Assembly: GCA_950295325.1 (NCBI GenBank)
Contig: OX485804.1
Location: 42,286,001 to 42,350,000, forward strand
Direction of reading: 5' to 3'
DNA length: 64,000 nt
Source: Polytrichum commune
Taxonomy: Eukaryota > Streptophyta > Polytrichopsida > Polytrichales > Polytrichaceae
The translations under genes and the position numbers were made by a program. The notes beneath the pieces are model-generated. The model worked only from the letters and a program-made list of their open reading frames with translations. It was not told the DNA's origin and ran no database searches. Below are positions 26,188 through 38,678 of the stretch, piece by piece (position 1 is the first letter of the stretch; every line of letters begins with the position of its first letter).

Positions 26188-26879
26188 TACCGTGAATAAG
26201 GTACATAAACTTCTTACCAAAATTTCAGAATTATGACAATCTTTTAGATAATCTTTTGCATATCAAATTCTTTCTTCCTAAATCCTTTATATTTTGTAGA
26301 TCATGTTAATAGAATATTCATTTTATTATTAATTTCCATTGATTCAATATATGAGCAATAGGGAGTATTTTTCATAAATAGAGTTTTAACCACAACGTAG
26401 TTGCATTAACGACTATGATGCATATTAGATATATTCCAATCTAATAGGAAGGTCTATAGATTTGTAAGTGGTTAAAATTCAACTTTAATCAAATTTACTT
26501 CATTACTTGCATTTTGGTTTAACACATGTTTTTTATTTAGCATATATATGTGGTTTCTTCTTTATACAATTTTTGTCTTACTCCAAGTTGGCGAATAATC
26601 TCTTGAGCTATGCTATGTTTGCTACAAATATTTACATCTTCACCTAGTTGATAGCCATCTTACTTTGTTTGTTCATCCATATAATTACAATGAGTTACAT
26701 ATGATAGCATTTATTTTTTATTTTATGACTACTACATTTGTAATTGTCCAACTTTCCAATTTCTCTTTCAAAATGACACTTTGCTTAAATTCTTGGGGCC
26801 ATTCACGATCAGGGTACTACTTTCGGGACAAAGGACTTAAGGACTCGCCATTTTTTGGCACGTTTAGGGTATTTTATTT

Positions 26880-27595
26880 TTTTGCAAAAAAAACATTTAT
26901 TCCACTGCCCAAGAGACTACTACCCTGCCCTAAACCCTAACAGGCCTGACCAGTGCCTCCCGCGCTCTGTTTCCGCGCTCGTTGTTGTGTCGACTCGTTT
27001 TGCACAACTTTCTTCTCTAGCCCTCTGCCATAGCTTCTCACCAAGTTCCAATTTGAAGTCGTCATCTCCCTCCTCGCAATCTCCCTCCTCTTTGCTTCCC
27101 TCCAAACTCTGCTCTTTCTGATCATATAACCATGAATATTCTCATTCCATTTCTCATTGACAAGGTTGCACAGACAGTGACAAAGGTGAGTACTACTACA
27201 TTGGGTTTTCATCATTACATTGTGCTTGTTGTTCAGTTATGTGGAAAACATGTCTTTGTGATCATTTTCTTTCTGATCTGGAAGTTATACAAGTTTTTCA
27301 ATAACATTGTCTTTGATGAAACCACATGTGCAGGAAAAAAATTATGGCAACCTTCAGAACGCCCCACTGGTTTGAGGCAACGAGGGGTCTACGCAACAAG
27401 GGACTGGATGTATTGAGGCTTTCAACAAGGAATGTCAACAAGGAGGAATTGTCACAAGCATTTGGTCCAAAATCTAGTAAGAATGGGTGGCGTTATGATT
27501 ACCGCCTCACACCAGAAGCGGCAATGGAAGTTGAAGAATTGTATTGTAAAGTGACTTCGAAAAATAAAATAACTAACAATGAACTTACTCTATAG
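26880..27595 (+). CDS. small gene candidate, unrecognised (83 residues)
   Basis: The interval 26930-27120 is pyrimidine-rich and GC-richer than its surroundings and follows two telobox-like AAACCCTAA motifs (about 26931-26939), a pattern common upstream of plant translation-related genes. A leader exon (ATG at 27132) ends at a good donor (AAG then GTGAGT, 27186), and a CAG acceptor lies at about 27333. Spliced from that ATG, the frame stops after about 30 codons. The longer ORF starts at ATG 27344 and runs to 27595, giving MATFRTPHWFEATRGLRNKG and later GWRYDYRLTPEAAMEVEELY. I do not recognise it. It may be a small conserved protein or a captured gene piece. Confidence 0.35.
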
Positions 27596-27599
27596 TTTT

Positions 27600-28190
27600 C
27601 AAAGTGATATTGTGATATTGCAAAGTGTAGTTTTTTCAAATACTTATTAAGAATGAGTAGCTATATCTTTATTGATCCATCGTACAATTGGAAGACTTCC
27701 GAGTTGATGATGAAATTTCAATTTTTATTATTATTAATATTTAGTAAGTGAAAATGACTACGCGATTGTCAACTCTTATTGTTGCACATTATTTTTTAAA
27801 AATAATATATAATAAAGTGATGATGTATTAATTTCATCTTCGGAGTCAACTTGTCTTCATAGTTTGAATTTGAGGGATTTGAATGATTTTATTTACAATA
27901 AAGCTTTAACGCAGTGTGCCAATCCCAAGTGTCAGATGTCAAAAAGAGAAAACTTGTAAATAAACAACACAAAAACGACTTTTGATGTGATTTTTCAATA
28001 ACACCTTGATACAAATTCAATGATTTATGTGACATATATTGAATGTGTTCGTAAGATAAAAGTGTTGGGTGTTTCGTATGGGTCACGATACATCAAACCA
28101 AGGTTTGTGCATCGGTGGGACCCATATTCAAAATTTATAATGCGTGATGATCTAAAAAAAATTAAGATTTTTTTGAATTTAAATTGTTAC
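27600..28190. other. AT-rich intergenic, nothing recognised
   Basis: About 590 bases of AT-rich DNA with no coding signal or repeat seen on either strand. Confidence 0.4.
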
Positions 28191-29111
28191 TTTTGATTAT
28201 ATCTGTGACATTGTTATATTACGTATGGAGAGAAAACTGCCTCTAGGATTTAAAACTATTGTCGCGAGGTGGATAACTATCCCAAAGAAAATGGCTATGA
28301 CTTTGCGTCAACTAGCAACCGAATATTCACGTTTTAATGTGGATAAGAAGTTTGGAGCTATGGTATATACTAGTTTAAAACATTTTAAGATTGTTTTTTA
28401 AAGTTTTTTTTATTACCGCAATACCTTTTAAATTTAAGTGTCTAGTGGGTGAGAAATTGATGAACATAAAACTTGGTTTTCAAAAAATTCATGGCATTCC
28501 ACAATGTTATGGTACAATTGATAAATTCAAAAACACCAATAGTGTTGATTAGTTTGATAAAAATCATAACTATAGTATGATATAATAATAAATCATGAAT
28601 TTAAAAACTAAATTCACTAATGTTTTCGCTAGATTTTCGGATTCGGTTTACGATACTAGTATTTTTTTTCTCGCTTCATTTATAAATTATTTGTAACTAG
28701 TAGTGAGATGTTGAATGGAGTCACAAAAATAGTGCAAGGTCTGGATGTGCACGAGTTTATTATGAGTGATCCGGGATACACAAATAACCCAAACATATTT
28801 CTACCAAGTGATGAGGGACAATGTTTGTCACTCATATTTTAATCATATAACTCCAAACATTTTAGGATACATATGTATGTAGAACGTGGGTCTGATATCT
28901 TGAAAGGGGTTTGGTGAATTGTCAAAAAGATAATGTCAATTATAAATGTTTTTTTAAATCATTTATTATAGCATGTTGCATTTTATATAACCTTGGCGTA
29001 AATAAGATTAAGATTATGGATGGAAAACAAGTTATTTGGGATCACCTTGATAAAGGATACACCGAACTTGTAAATCGTAGTGAATTGTATGAAGAAGCCG
29101 GTCAATTATAA
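28190..29111 (+). pseudogene. PIF/Harbinger transposase remnant
   Basis: Disconnected in-frame pieces follow the DDE nuclease order of PIF/Harbinger transposases. First comes KLPLGFKTIVARWITIPKKM with LRQLATEYSRF (helical N-terminal part). Next is LGFQKIHGIPQCYGTID near 28480-28526, matching the G(I/L)P.C.G.ID first-Asp block. Then EFIMSDPGYTNNPNIFLPSD near 28752-28812 matches the second-Asp block. Finally 28911-29111 has an ACCILYNL stretch like the C-terminal HN block, ending EEAGQL. Several stops and frameshifts make it inactive. Confidence 0.7.
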
Positions 29112-29269
29112 TTAGGACCTGCAAAACATTTGTACTTTTTTTTAAACCACATGTTTTAATTAATAAATAGAACAATGTGTATTCATAATTTATGGAATAA
29201 TTGAACATTATACTCAACATTTATATATGATGAGTATAATGTCGATTTGTAGTCATCTACATAAAATAA

Positions 29270-30610
29270 ATCGTTCAAAATTCTCCAAAACTATTATACT
29301 TCAATTCGGAACACTGTAAAATTATGATCTCAAATGCGGTTACAGGGCATCATTTATTATATATTTGAATAGGCTATGTCACTTACCTGTGGACATCATT
29401 AACACATTATTTGGACTTCATATATATATATATATATATATATAAGAACCAAAATTGCAAGATTATGTCCAAACAATATCAAAATCACCAAAAAAACAAA
29501 AAATAATGATTTCATCTATATTTATAGTACATAAATAATTATATATTAGAATAACAGAAGTCAATACCTACTTATGGACAACAATAATATATTATTTTGA
29601 TTTCATATGCATTTTCCAGAGCTTAAAATATAAGACTATGTTAAAAAAAAGTGATATTGCATTAAAATGTAATAAAAATATCAAACAACACATAATTATG
29701 ATTTCACATATACTTACAGAGCATAAATTATTATATATTTTATCAAAATATCAATACCTACTTATGAAAAATAATAGCAAATTATTTGGACTTTATATGC
29801 ATTTCTATAACAAAAAATGTAAGACTATGTTTGAAAACGTAAGACTATATGTTAAAATTGTTTAAATCACCCATGGGGAGGTCACTTCATTGTCAAGTTG
29901 ACACCACGTGCGGACAAAGTTTGCTACCCCTATATTACATGCCATATATAATTTTAAAATTTATGATACTTTTTCGACACATACATAACCATTGATAGTA
30001 TCTTTTGTATGCTTTTTTGAAATTTTTAGTCATCTTTAATTTTTATAGTAATTTTTATAGTTCAATTATGTGTCATTCTAGTTAGAAATGGTATTTTTTA
30101 TGAAAAAAACAAATCATCAAATTTAGTTACCACTTTTAACTATGTCATAGGTACTGTGTATATCTACTCATGAAAAAAAATTGATAAAATTTTGACCCAT
30201 TTTGGTGGTGCAACTTACCAAAAGAAGATTTTTTTTGGTCGCACGTGGTGTTCAACTTGACAATGGAGTGATCTACCCGTGAAATCACCAAACAATGTAG
30301 AATTGTGATTTCATATACATTACACAATATATATATATTAATAGGCGATGTCAATTCCTACCTATGGAAAACAAAAGTACATTATTTGAAAGTAATATGT
30401 ATTTTTTAGAGTCAAAAGTATAAGGTTATGTGCAAAAAATGTCAAAATCACCAAGCAACGTAAAATTGTAATTTTACATCTATAGTGTATAAATTATTAT
30501 ATATTTGAATAGTTGATGTTGATATATACCTATAGACATAAGAGATACATAATTTGGATTTCATGTACATTTTCTAAAGCCACAAATGTAAGACTGTGTC
30601 CGAAAAAATT
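29270..30610 (+). repeat. degenerate AT-rich tandem repeat, ~180-bp unit, interrupted
   Basis: About five units share TAAGACTATGT, TCAAAATCACCAA, GTGATTTCATATACATT, ATTATATATTTGAATA, CAATACCTACTTATGGA and ATTATTTGGATTTCATATGC in that order. Units are near 29270-29450, 29455-29630, 29632-29830, 30282-30420 and 30422-30600. A hAT-type MITE splits the array. A (TA)n run lies near 29422-29444. Confidence 0.65.
29872..30281. mobile_element. hAT-type MITE (410 bp) with 8-bp target duplication
   Basis: The element is flanked by identical AAATCACC copies at 29864-29871 and 30282-30289. Its ends are inverted repeats about 45 bp long: left CATGGGGAGGTCACTTCATT, and right (reverse complement) CACGGGTAGATCACTCCATT, both continuing through TGTCAAGTTGA and CACCACGTGCG. 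The 8-bp duplication and CA-G/C-rich terminus fit the hAT superfamily. There is no coding capacity. Confidence 0.9.
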
Positions 30611-32220
30611 CAAACTCAGCAAATTTTTTAAGGTACAACTTGTTAAATTTGTACATCCATCGAAATGTATTACAACTTAATAATGCATTTTTTAAATTCA
30701 GAATTTCAATATTTTTTAATTGATTGGGAATCAAACATTAATGCTGGGAAGATTGACTAATTGAATCAATGTTGTCTTTAATGGACATTAATGATTGTAT
30801 ATAATCAATATGGATTCCTTTACTCAATGTGATCCGTCGATGTTCAAATTTGTAGATTTTATGATATCGGGTAACTTCACGATATTTTATTTCACGGTGT
30901 CGTGCATCCTCACGTACTTAAATTTTGTTCATAGCATTCACAATTATTTGAATGTTGTCATTTGTGACGTGTAATGCACCTTTGGATATTTTATGTTTCT
31001 TAGTTGAATTTATGTCGCGTCCATCATCATCGACAATGATCTCAAAACCCTAAACCCTAAATTCTTTACTTCTATTAACATTGAAATTTTAACCATACCA
31101 CAGTTCGTGTTACTATATTTTTCTCAAGGTTTATACACCTTTTGTTTGCCGTGGTCATCAAAGTTCACCAATTATTTATTTTTGTATGCAAAAAAATCAA
31201 TACGTTTACAAACAACTAATATCAAACACCGAATGAACTCTATTTGCTTAATATACATGTGTGGCCTGCCTCCAAATCTTGTGGAATCCCAAATATTGTG
31301 TCCATGTCATTGAAGCGTTGAGAGTTTAAAATTACCTCATTGGCAACTCATATTTGAACCATGATGATAGTAAAATATCTAAATATAAGTACATAAAACG
31401 GAAACTATCAATAAATTAGAATGTATGTGATATTTACAAGTTTAATATCAATGAATATGGATAAATATTATGTGAATTCAAAGCCTCAACCCTAAGAAAC
31501 TCTATAGTTGAATATGTATAAAATTATTGATATAGTTGAATAATAACTAAATGATTATTCATGCATTGTAATAAATTCAAGATAGTAATAATTAACACTA
31601 ATATTACATCACACTTGCAAAATCTTACGTAGGTGATTGATGTGTACAAAAGAATATCACTGTACCACAATGAGCCTTAGGAGTACTCCTAAAATGAAAG
31701 GACTTAACGAACAATATGGCCTTTTGTACCCAAGGGTATACCTAAGGTGATTAGTTGATCTAGTTACTGGAGCTCTCTAACCAACACATGTCCTTCTCTT
31801 GACCGTTAGGACGGCCTGTCCTTTTGCACATCCATCCATGTTGGGTACCGGTCCTTGGGTGAGGGAGATGGGTACATGGCACCACCCTTTTCCCACCCGC
31901 CCACCCATTTATTTTTTCAAAAAATGGACCAGGACCGTTACATGGAACCTTGCCCTAAGTGGTTTATGATAGCCTCTCACTTTCCGCTTCTCTTTTAGAA
32001 AGGAAACATAAGTGAGAGGTTTGAGTAGTCTTATGATATTGCTAAGCTCCACCTGCCACTTGCCCTAGTCTAGAGAGTAATCCAACCAAAGGTTGGGAAT
32101 TAACATGGTTTCGTTATCAAAAGAAACATCCTAAACTTTAGTGCCTCGGCAAAGTTTCTATGAAACATGGTTTCTCTTTTATCGGGAAAAGGTGAGGGAG
32201 CATGATTAATTCAAAATGTT
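30610..32220. other. intergenic, no gene recognised
   Basis: AT-rich to about 31650, with telobox-like CCCTAAACCCTAAA near 31046-31061 and a short ORF at 31107-31313 lacking any recognised domain. The 31650-32220 part is less AT-rich but shows no recognised coding or element structure. Confidence 0.4.
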
Positions 32221-32269
32221 ATGCGTCGTTTTCCATTCATAAAGTGAAAATTTAGGTAAGTGGGCATTC

Positions 32270-32870
32270 CACAAACACTTTTAGTTTTGTGCCCACTTCT
32301 CGTAGGATATGAAACATATGATTAAGGTAGACATGCCTAAATCCAACTAAGCAATGATCTTGACACCTTCATTAATATATGGTATGTGGTTAAGTGTGGA
32401 TCCAAGAATAGACATCAAAGAGACATATATTTGAAAGAGATTGGACTATGTGTTCAAAACATGCTACCTATTCTAGACTTAATAGTCGACATAATCGGAG
32501 TGATGAGCTAATTGACCATTTAATGAGCACATGAATCTTCACTTTCACAATGAACGAGACAAATAAACACATGTGCATGTACTTGCATGAATAAGAATGC
32601 TTTCGTACCATCAGAGAGTACTAGTACATCAAGAATGTGGGCAAGGTTTGGATGTGTTCATTATCTCACACTAATCATGTGTTTCATTAACTTTGAGAAG
32701 TGATTAAATAAAGAAAAATATCCATACAACACACGTCTACTTAAATGCGAGATGAATGGCAAATGTAAATTATGCCCATATCCATTCTCCTTGTAATTTT
32801 CATAGTTCACATGAATATTTGATTTAGTTTGAAAGTGAAGATTCAATTGCTCATTAAAGAGTCATATACC
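32270..32870 (+). repeat. dispersed repeat family B copy
   Basis: Block order matches the 7485-8055 and 60645-60995 copies: GTGGATCCAAGAATAGACAT, GAGATTGGACTATGTG, a GACATAAT block, a GAATCTTCACTTTCACAATG block, a CACACTAATCATGTGTTTCA block and a GAGAAGTG-type closing part. It is followed by C10 at 32869-32878. Confidence 0.6.
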
Positions 32871-32929
32871 CCCCCCCCTCAAAAAAATAAAAAATAAACC
32901 CAAAAATAAACCTCCAAAAAATAAAAAAT

Positions 32930-33690
32930 AAGTTGACTATTGAGCATAGAATGCATATCGTATTTTCATCATGTAGTCCAACCTGTTTTAAACACGTGTT
33001 TTTGGTGTTCATTCTTAGATCTCCACCTAACAATCACGGGTAGATCACTCTAAGGCATTTTTGTGCACCACGTGTGGCTGGGGTTTTTTTTGTTTTGCGG
33101 CTATTTACCTTCAAGGGTTGAATTAAAGCCTCCCTATAATTACTTAAATTTCAAAAATGGCCCATTTGTTTGCACCCTTCCATTACTTATATTGTCCAAG
33201 TCACTGCAATTTTTTGTACTCTATATTCCTATTAAGTAATTTTGGACAGACGGAAATCCCAATTATCATCCATCCCCGTGAGTCCTAAACCCATTTACAT
33301 ACCATACTAAACATACCTTCTAGGATCCTTATCTTTAGCCCCACGTTTTATGTCCATCTAACTTACTTATAATGGGATTGTCTACATTTAATGGCCCCTT
33401 CATTATTTGGAATTCCTTTATAATTTTTATTTCAAATGATTTTAATCCTCTCTATATTATGCCGCACGTCATTTTTAAATTGCACTAAGTGATCTACCCG
33501 TGCTAATAATACACCACTTAAATACAAGCATCCATATTACATGGGAGTTTGATCAACATTAATCTACCTTACACACTTGTTCATGTTGTTTTCTCTATGT
33601 ATCCACTTCATGTAGGTAATGAAATACACAATTAGTGTGAGATAATGAGCATATCCAAACCTTGTCTGCAACCATTTGCCTTGATGTACT
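32930..33690 (-). repeat. dispersed repeat family B copy, split by a hAT-type MITE
   Basis: The left part (to 33034) carries TGTTTTAAACACGTG and GGTGTTCATTCTTAGATC. The right part (from 33503) continues with CACTTAAATACAAG and ends near ATACACAATTAGTGTGAG. Removing the MITE restores the block order of intact family B copies, giving a relative age: B inserted first, the hAT element later. Confidence 0.55.
33035..33502. mobile_element. hAT-type MITE, second copy (468 bp)
   Basis: The termini are inverted: left CACGGGTAGATCACT and right AGTGATCTACCCGTG, the same end sequence as the 29872-30281 element. Flanks are CTAACAAT (33027-33034) and CTAATAAT (33503-33510), an 8-bp target duplication with one mismatch. 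The interior differs from the first copy, and there is no ORF. Confidence 0.85.
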
Positions 33691-34149
33691 ACATCCCTCT
33701 CTCTATTTGAGTTCATTTCACAAACCCTTGCTTGATTGCTGAAAATTATTTTGGTATTGGTAATCTTTTGTTGGGCCAAGCTCCCTCTCTCTCTCTCACT
33801 CTGAGCTCAGATTGCAATGTTGGTTCAAGCTTGCTTCGTAGATCGGGCAAGCATCGAGATTTTTTGGCAAACAACTACTCCAATGGCCTGGGTAGCAACA
33901 ATTGGCCCAAAATGGCTTCACCTAGAATGACCAATTGCTTTAACGGCGCGGATAGCCAATTTAACATATTGGCAGTCTAAGTTTTGTTGATTTAATTTAT
34001 TTGAGGTGAGTTTTTTTAATCCAATGGTTGGTTTATTTACATGAGTACTCTTAGAACTCGGCCTTAAATCCAATTTCAAACCATGTCGCAAAATTTAATA
34101 ACAATAAATTTAAATATATTACACTAAGATATACATACAAAATAGAACA

Positions 34150-35041
34150 AGGGAGGATTGATATTTTGTTTATAGATATTTGTTTGACGAGACCCATCCT
34201 AGTGTCATGTAATGTCGGAGTATAGTTACATCATGATAGCCACCCGGGTATCCAAGGTCCAAATGTAGGGGAAAAAAATAAAAATAAAAACTTGCATGCA
34301 ACACAACAATGGGTGTTGTTCATGGAGTACATCTTCTTCATATCATTAAACCACATAGATTGTTGAGGATTCTTCCACGGGTTGCGGATTTTGACCAAGG
34401 TTCCATCAATTATGCCATTGTAACCTAGGACATTGGCATTGGTATTGACATTCCCCAAATGAATGTGTTTGTTTATAGAGGACCGAGAAATCTCATGTAC
34501 AAGTGCATCGTTCACACACGATGCGACGAATACAACATCGTCACACAAAGAAGATTGCGACACGTTCAATTGAAAGTACTCACAACTAATAACATTTTCA
34601 CGCTTCATGTACAAGATGAAATCAAGCAAGCATTGCAATGACGTAAGCTTCATAGGATGGCATGACGTCACATGTGTGTCGCTAGTGGAGTGGGTATTGT
34701 TGCAAATAGTAGGACAAACAATTGAGCACAAGTCGTCAAATTCTTGGAGTGAGAAATTTGTTAGATGAACGGAGGAGGGAGCTTCCGCATATTTTCCAAG
34801 AACATCATTAAACTCCCTCGGTGGGGTTGATTGAGGTTTGTCCTCTTTTCTCAAGCTCGTTCGGATTAAAGAAGTCCCATATGTTGTTGAGAATCATCCT
34901 CATTGCGAACACCATCAAGATGCCGTGCTCCAACTCCTTTAGAATCTCTTCGTTTGTATTAGTACTCGAACCATCATCATAATCAATGAGATTCGGAAAC
35001 TCCATGTCGGAATTAAGCAATAAGAACACTATAATTCCCAC
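34150..35041 (-). pseudogene. PIF/Harbinger transposase remnant, second copy
   Basis: Read on the minus strand, 35041-34808 is an N-terminal piece (EFPNLIDYDDGSSTNTNEE). After a frameshift, 34854-34231 follows, containing KLTSLQCLLDFILYMKRENV, NVLGYNGIIDGTLVKIRNPW (first catalytic Asp block) and MKKMYSMNNT. A further frame change near 34250 recovers DLGYPGGYHDVTILRH, the conserved GYPGS-HD block. Two frameshifts make it inactive. The order and motifs fit animal-type and plant PIF/Harbinger nucleases. Confidence 0.75.
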
Positions 35042-35247
35042 CTTAAGATCTCAGTGTGGCTATTTGCAGTTTGTGACCTAAGTTGTGTGAGCTTGAAAGA
35101 AAAGAAAAATTATGCCCGTATCTAAATACTGGCGTGAAGTTGAGCCTGTTGGTCTTATGCTGATCACGGTATCCCGTGATGCAGCAAGAGATTTATGCCT
35201 CCGTTAGGAGGTGGGCTCTTGGGAGGTGTAATATTAATCCAATTTCA

Positions 35248-35592
35248 TTATGGTGGGGGGACCGGTGTTTGTTTGTTGTCTAGTTTTCTTTTGTTTAGGA
35301 TTAGGTCGGTGAGGTATTTAATGGCATTGTGGTGTAGGCTTTTCATGAGGGTTTTGATATTGGTTTTAGGAATTTTTAGTTTGGTTAGTTTCTCGATAGA
35401 ATGTTCGTGTATTGCCCCCCTTACACCTGCTGTGATGGTTATAAGGGGGTTGGTTTTCCACCCATTATTTTGTATAGCATTAATTAGCGGGTCATATTTG
35501 GTATGTTTTTGTGTGATAGCTTGTTCTGGGAATCTGTCATGGTAGTATGTGAATTCTATGAGTTGGACTATAGTTGTGGGGGATGGTGCCAT
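35248..35592 (-). pseudogene. reverse-transcriptase-associated tail fragment
   Basis: A 114-codon open frame contains KYDPLINAIQNNGWKTNPLI, ITAGVRGAIHEHSIEKL and KSLHHNAIKYLTDLI. The arrangement (K..KY..L...L...GW followed by a GVRG block and helical repeats) resembles the segment following reverse transcriptase in some non-LTR elements. Decayed relatives lie at 40600-40840 and 43130-43470. Exact superfamily unknown. Confidence 0.5.
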
Positions 35593-35733
35593 AGATGTGA
35601 GCTTGAAACAAATACAACTCGTGCTCTCGGCACCAAGAAGTTGTTGGATTGTATCTCTGCTGGGAATCGATATGGGTGTTGGTTGGGAAACATTGCGGAA
35701 CGAAGGTCATGTTGTGAGCGTTGTCTAGGGAAT

Positions 35734-35795
35734 GTGGGAACTTGGTGTACCCGAACATGGGAACGTGGGAACTTGGTGTACCCGAACATGAGAAA
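35734..35795 (+). repeat. short tandem duplication (31-bp unit, two copies)
   Basis: GTGGGAACTTGGTGTACCCG plus GAACATG is present twice in a row, the copies separated by the linking GGGAAC. Confidence 0.8.
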
Positions 35796-35849
35796 TGGCT
35801 ATATTTGTGGACACATAGGCATAAACTATTAGAGCTGACGAGGCTCATA

Positions 35850-38675
35850 CATTGAGGAATCCGGGCAAGCTATATATGCGTGGGTTGCCATTGGAGCTCA
35901 TTGATGTAGGCCTTTCTACTCGGAATGAGGCCTAAAGATAGAAACCCAATAAAGCCCGGCCTTTTTCCGGCTAGGTTCCCAAAGACTTTGCCTACCCGGT
36001 CTAGTACCTACCTTGTTGCCTACAGTCCATGGATAACTTTAATACGACACTAAATGGAAGCATTAGAGCAAGTCCACTCTCTTTGCATATGTATCCGCAT
36101 CTGTATTTTAACATCCGCAATGCAGATGTAGATGTAGGGTTGTCCCCCACTCATTGACGTAAATATCAGACATGGATGAAATTTTATGTCAGAAGTCTCG
36201 AACTCCCTGCACATGTGAGAGATATGCAAGGAGGGTTGTATATAATAAGACAAGACAAGAATTTTTGTAATCTTCAACCTACTATCAGCTAGTTGTAGAT
36301 AAATCATATGAGTTTGGGAAGCAATCGGTGGAGGTTTGAGACTTCAGGAGAAATGACTAGGTACAGATGATCCGGATGAGTTTGAGAAATAACTAGTTGA
36401 AGTTCATGACTTCAAAAAAATACCAATCATTTTAGAGGTAATGAAAAAGTTAGTATTGAAAACAATGCAGGATGAGTGGTAGTTTTGCTTGGGTCTGCAT
36501 TTGCATCTTGGACAGAGGCCACTTTACATTCCCGGATGCAGATCCAAGAACAACTGGACTTGCTCTTAGTGTAGTATTGCCCCCTCCCCACCTGACTTTA
36601 GCGAAGCCTAAGAGTTGGTTCTAAAAACACGGCCTCCACACCATCAACATTATCTAGTGCCGGGCCTAGTTGGCAAATGATGTGACATGGTTTAGAAGTG
36701 GAGGTTTTAAGCATACATGACTTTTAAAAGTGTCGCCTCCCGCCCTTGTGATGGGTTGCTTTTTAGTCTTAGCTATGAGGGCATGAGGAGCTCCATTAAC
36801 AAAAACTGATGGTAAGATAGATGAGTAGTAAGGCATTTGGGGATGGGACCAAAACTACCCAACATGTCATTGCTTGGTAGATAAAACCACAAACATGTGT
36901 GAAAGCTACCAACTAAAACCTACTCAGAAATCTCCGGAGCAAGTTCTTCTGGTAGGTGCATTGGGAGAGCCGGATGGATGCCTCCCCTATAACCGAGGGA
37001 GCTTTACCTGGGTTTTAGGAAAGACTTTGGTTATTTGGTAAAGTCAGGTGGGGAGGGGGCATAACCTAAATTACTCAAAATACATATATATCAGCCAAAC
37101 AGGCAGCCACCTAGTACCTCTGGTATGACCAGCTGTACAATAACCAAGGCTGAAACGCCACGTGGCGCATTTCCAGGCTCTTCTCCACACAGGGACTGCA
37201 CAGTCGACCAATGCGGCACTCACACGTGGACAACAGCCTGCTCACGTGGCACTGAAAAGTGCAAGTTGTTGTCATTGCCATATCCTCCCCGGGGGTGCCA
37301 ACGTGCATGGAATAATCATATTATCATTCTAAATTAGTCAAATAGAGCTTTATGATGACGATGATGATGATGCTTTATGATTGACATATAGTAGCTATCC
37401 ACATTGAAAAAGTTTCCATCCCATGGTTTCAACTTTGAACCCAGGTTTAGTTAACTTAACCCTTACATTCCATTTTGTTTTTTGGTCGATTGACCTAAGG
37501 TATGTGGGTCTGACTTGGTTCGTTTTCCATGTTCTCCAACTTCTACCGATTAGATTTACACAACAAAACGTGTGTTCCAAAAGCAAATCTACGATGAACC
37601 ATCTGTAAAAATCGGCTTGAAAATTGGACTTCCTTTTATACATGTGGTAGTCGGAAGTGCATATTTGTTGCTTTCTTAACTTCATACAAAGGTCTTCCAG
37701 TTTGTGTTCACTATTGAGTGTGGAGTAGTTAGTAATATTTAAAGACGTAGTCCAATCTCTTTGAAATATGTGTCTTTACGATGTTTGCTCTTTGATCCTC
37801 ACTGAACCACATACCAATCAAATATAAGAGTCCAATTAAGAAAACGAGCCACTTGAGACCCATCTACCTTACATTCTTATGATTAAAAGAGATGGAGTTG
37901 TAGTGCAATGCAACAAACTGATTTGAATCAAAGTTAATTTGTGTTCAAGGGAAATTTTCAAAACCATCTTTTCCACTATTGTTTGCCCTTGTCCCAGATT
38001 TTGACAATAGATTATGCAAGGTTAAAGAAGGTTACAATTGTGTCCACATGTCCCTGCAAATTCATGTATTCTTTATTTGATATTCTCGATACATTTACCA
38101 TTGGGGTTGACAATTTTATTTTTATTTTTTGGATAAAGATGTAGATTTCAACAAATGGATGAAAGCATGCATCCACAACACCTCGGCATCAGAGACCCTC
38201 CCAAAAAAATGATTAAAAGTGGGACTCACAAAATTCAAAGGCCAACCATTAATTACTTTCCATAACTTACATGAAAACCTACTTCCATCCAAAATGGATG
38301 TAATTTTGTAATCCTTCCAATGAAACAAAAGTCTTGCAAAAATTTCTGTCCAAGTGTTGCTCAATCCTACCATGTTGCACTTCTATTATGTAATCTTCTA
38401 TACGACAACACTTGGAGGTAGGGAATTTTACCTCATGTTTAAGACTCCATAATTGTCCAATACATACAGTCATAATTGCGTATTAGTTCTCGTATTGCTT
38501 GTACAAAACCGACCAACATGGTTATTATTGTCACTAAATTTGTTAGAACCAAATCACTGGGTGTTTTCAATGTGAGAAACTAGGGGTTAAGACACGTCAC
38601 GAACAAAACATTTTCTCATATGTGCTATAAACAACATGTCAAAAAGTTTCTTCTAGGAAATATAACATTATTTAG
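35850..38675. other. intergenic, no gene recognised
   Basis: No coding family recognised. A reverse fragment of repeat B is likely near 37740-37900 (GTAGTCCAATCTCTTTGAAA and GTGTCTTTACGATG blocks). The rest has short chance ORFs only. Confidence 0.4.
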
Positions 38676-38678
38676 TAA

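Noticed and set aside
29422-29444. (TA)n run as a regulatory or origin element
   Set aside because: Simple microsatellite inside an AT-rich tandem array; no supporting motifs.
31040-31065. Telomere-like CCCTAAACCCTAAA as an interstitial telomere
   Set aside because: Only about two units, which is common as a telobox or by chance; no longer array is present.
35195-35545. 116-codon plus-strand hydrophobic ORF resembling a membrane protein
   Set aside because: It is the antisense of the reverse-transcriptase-associated frame, whose minus-strand reading has the conserved motifs.
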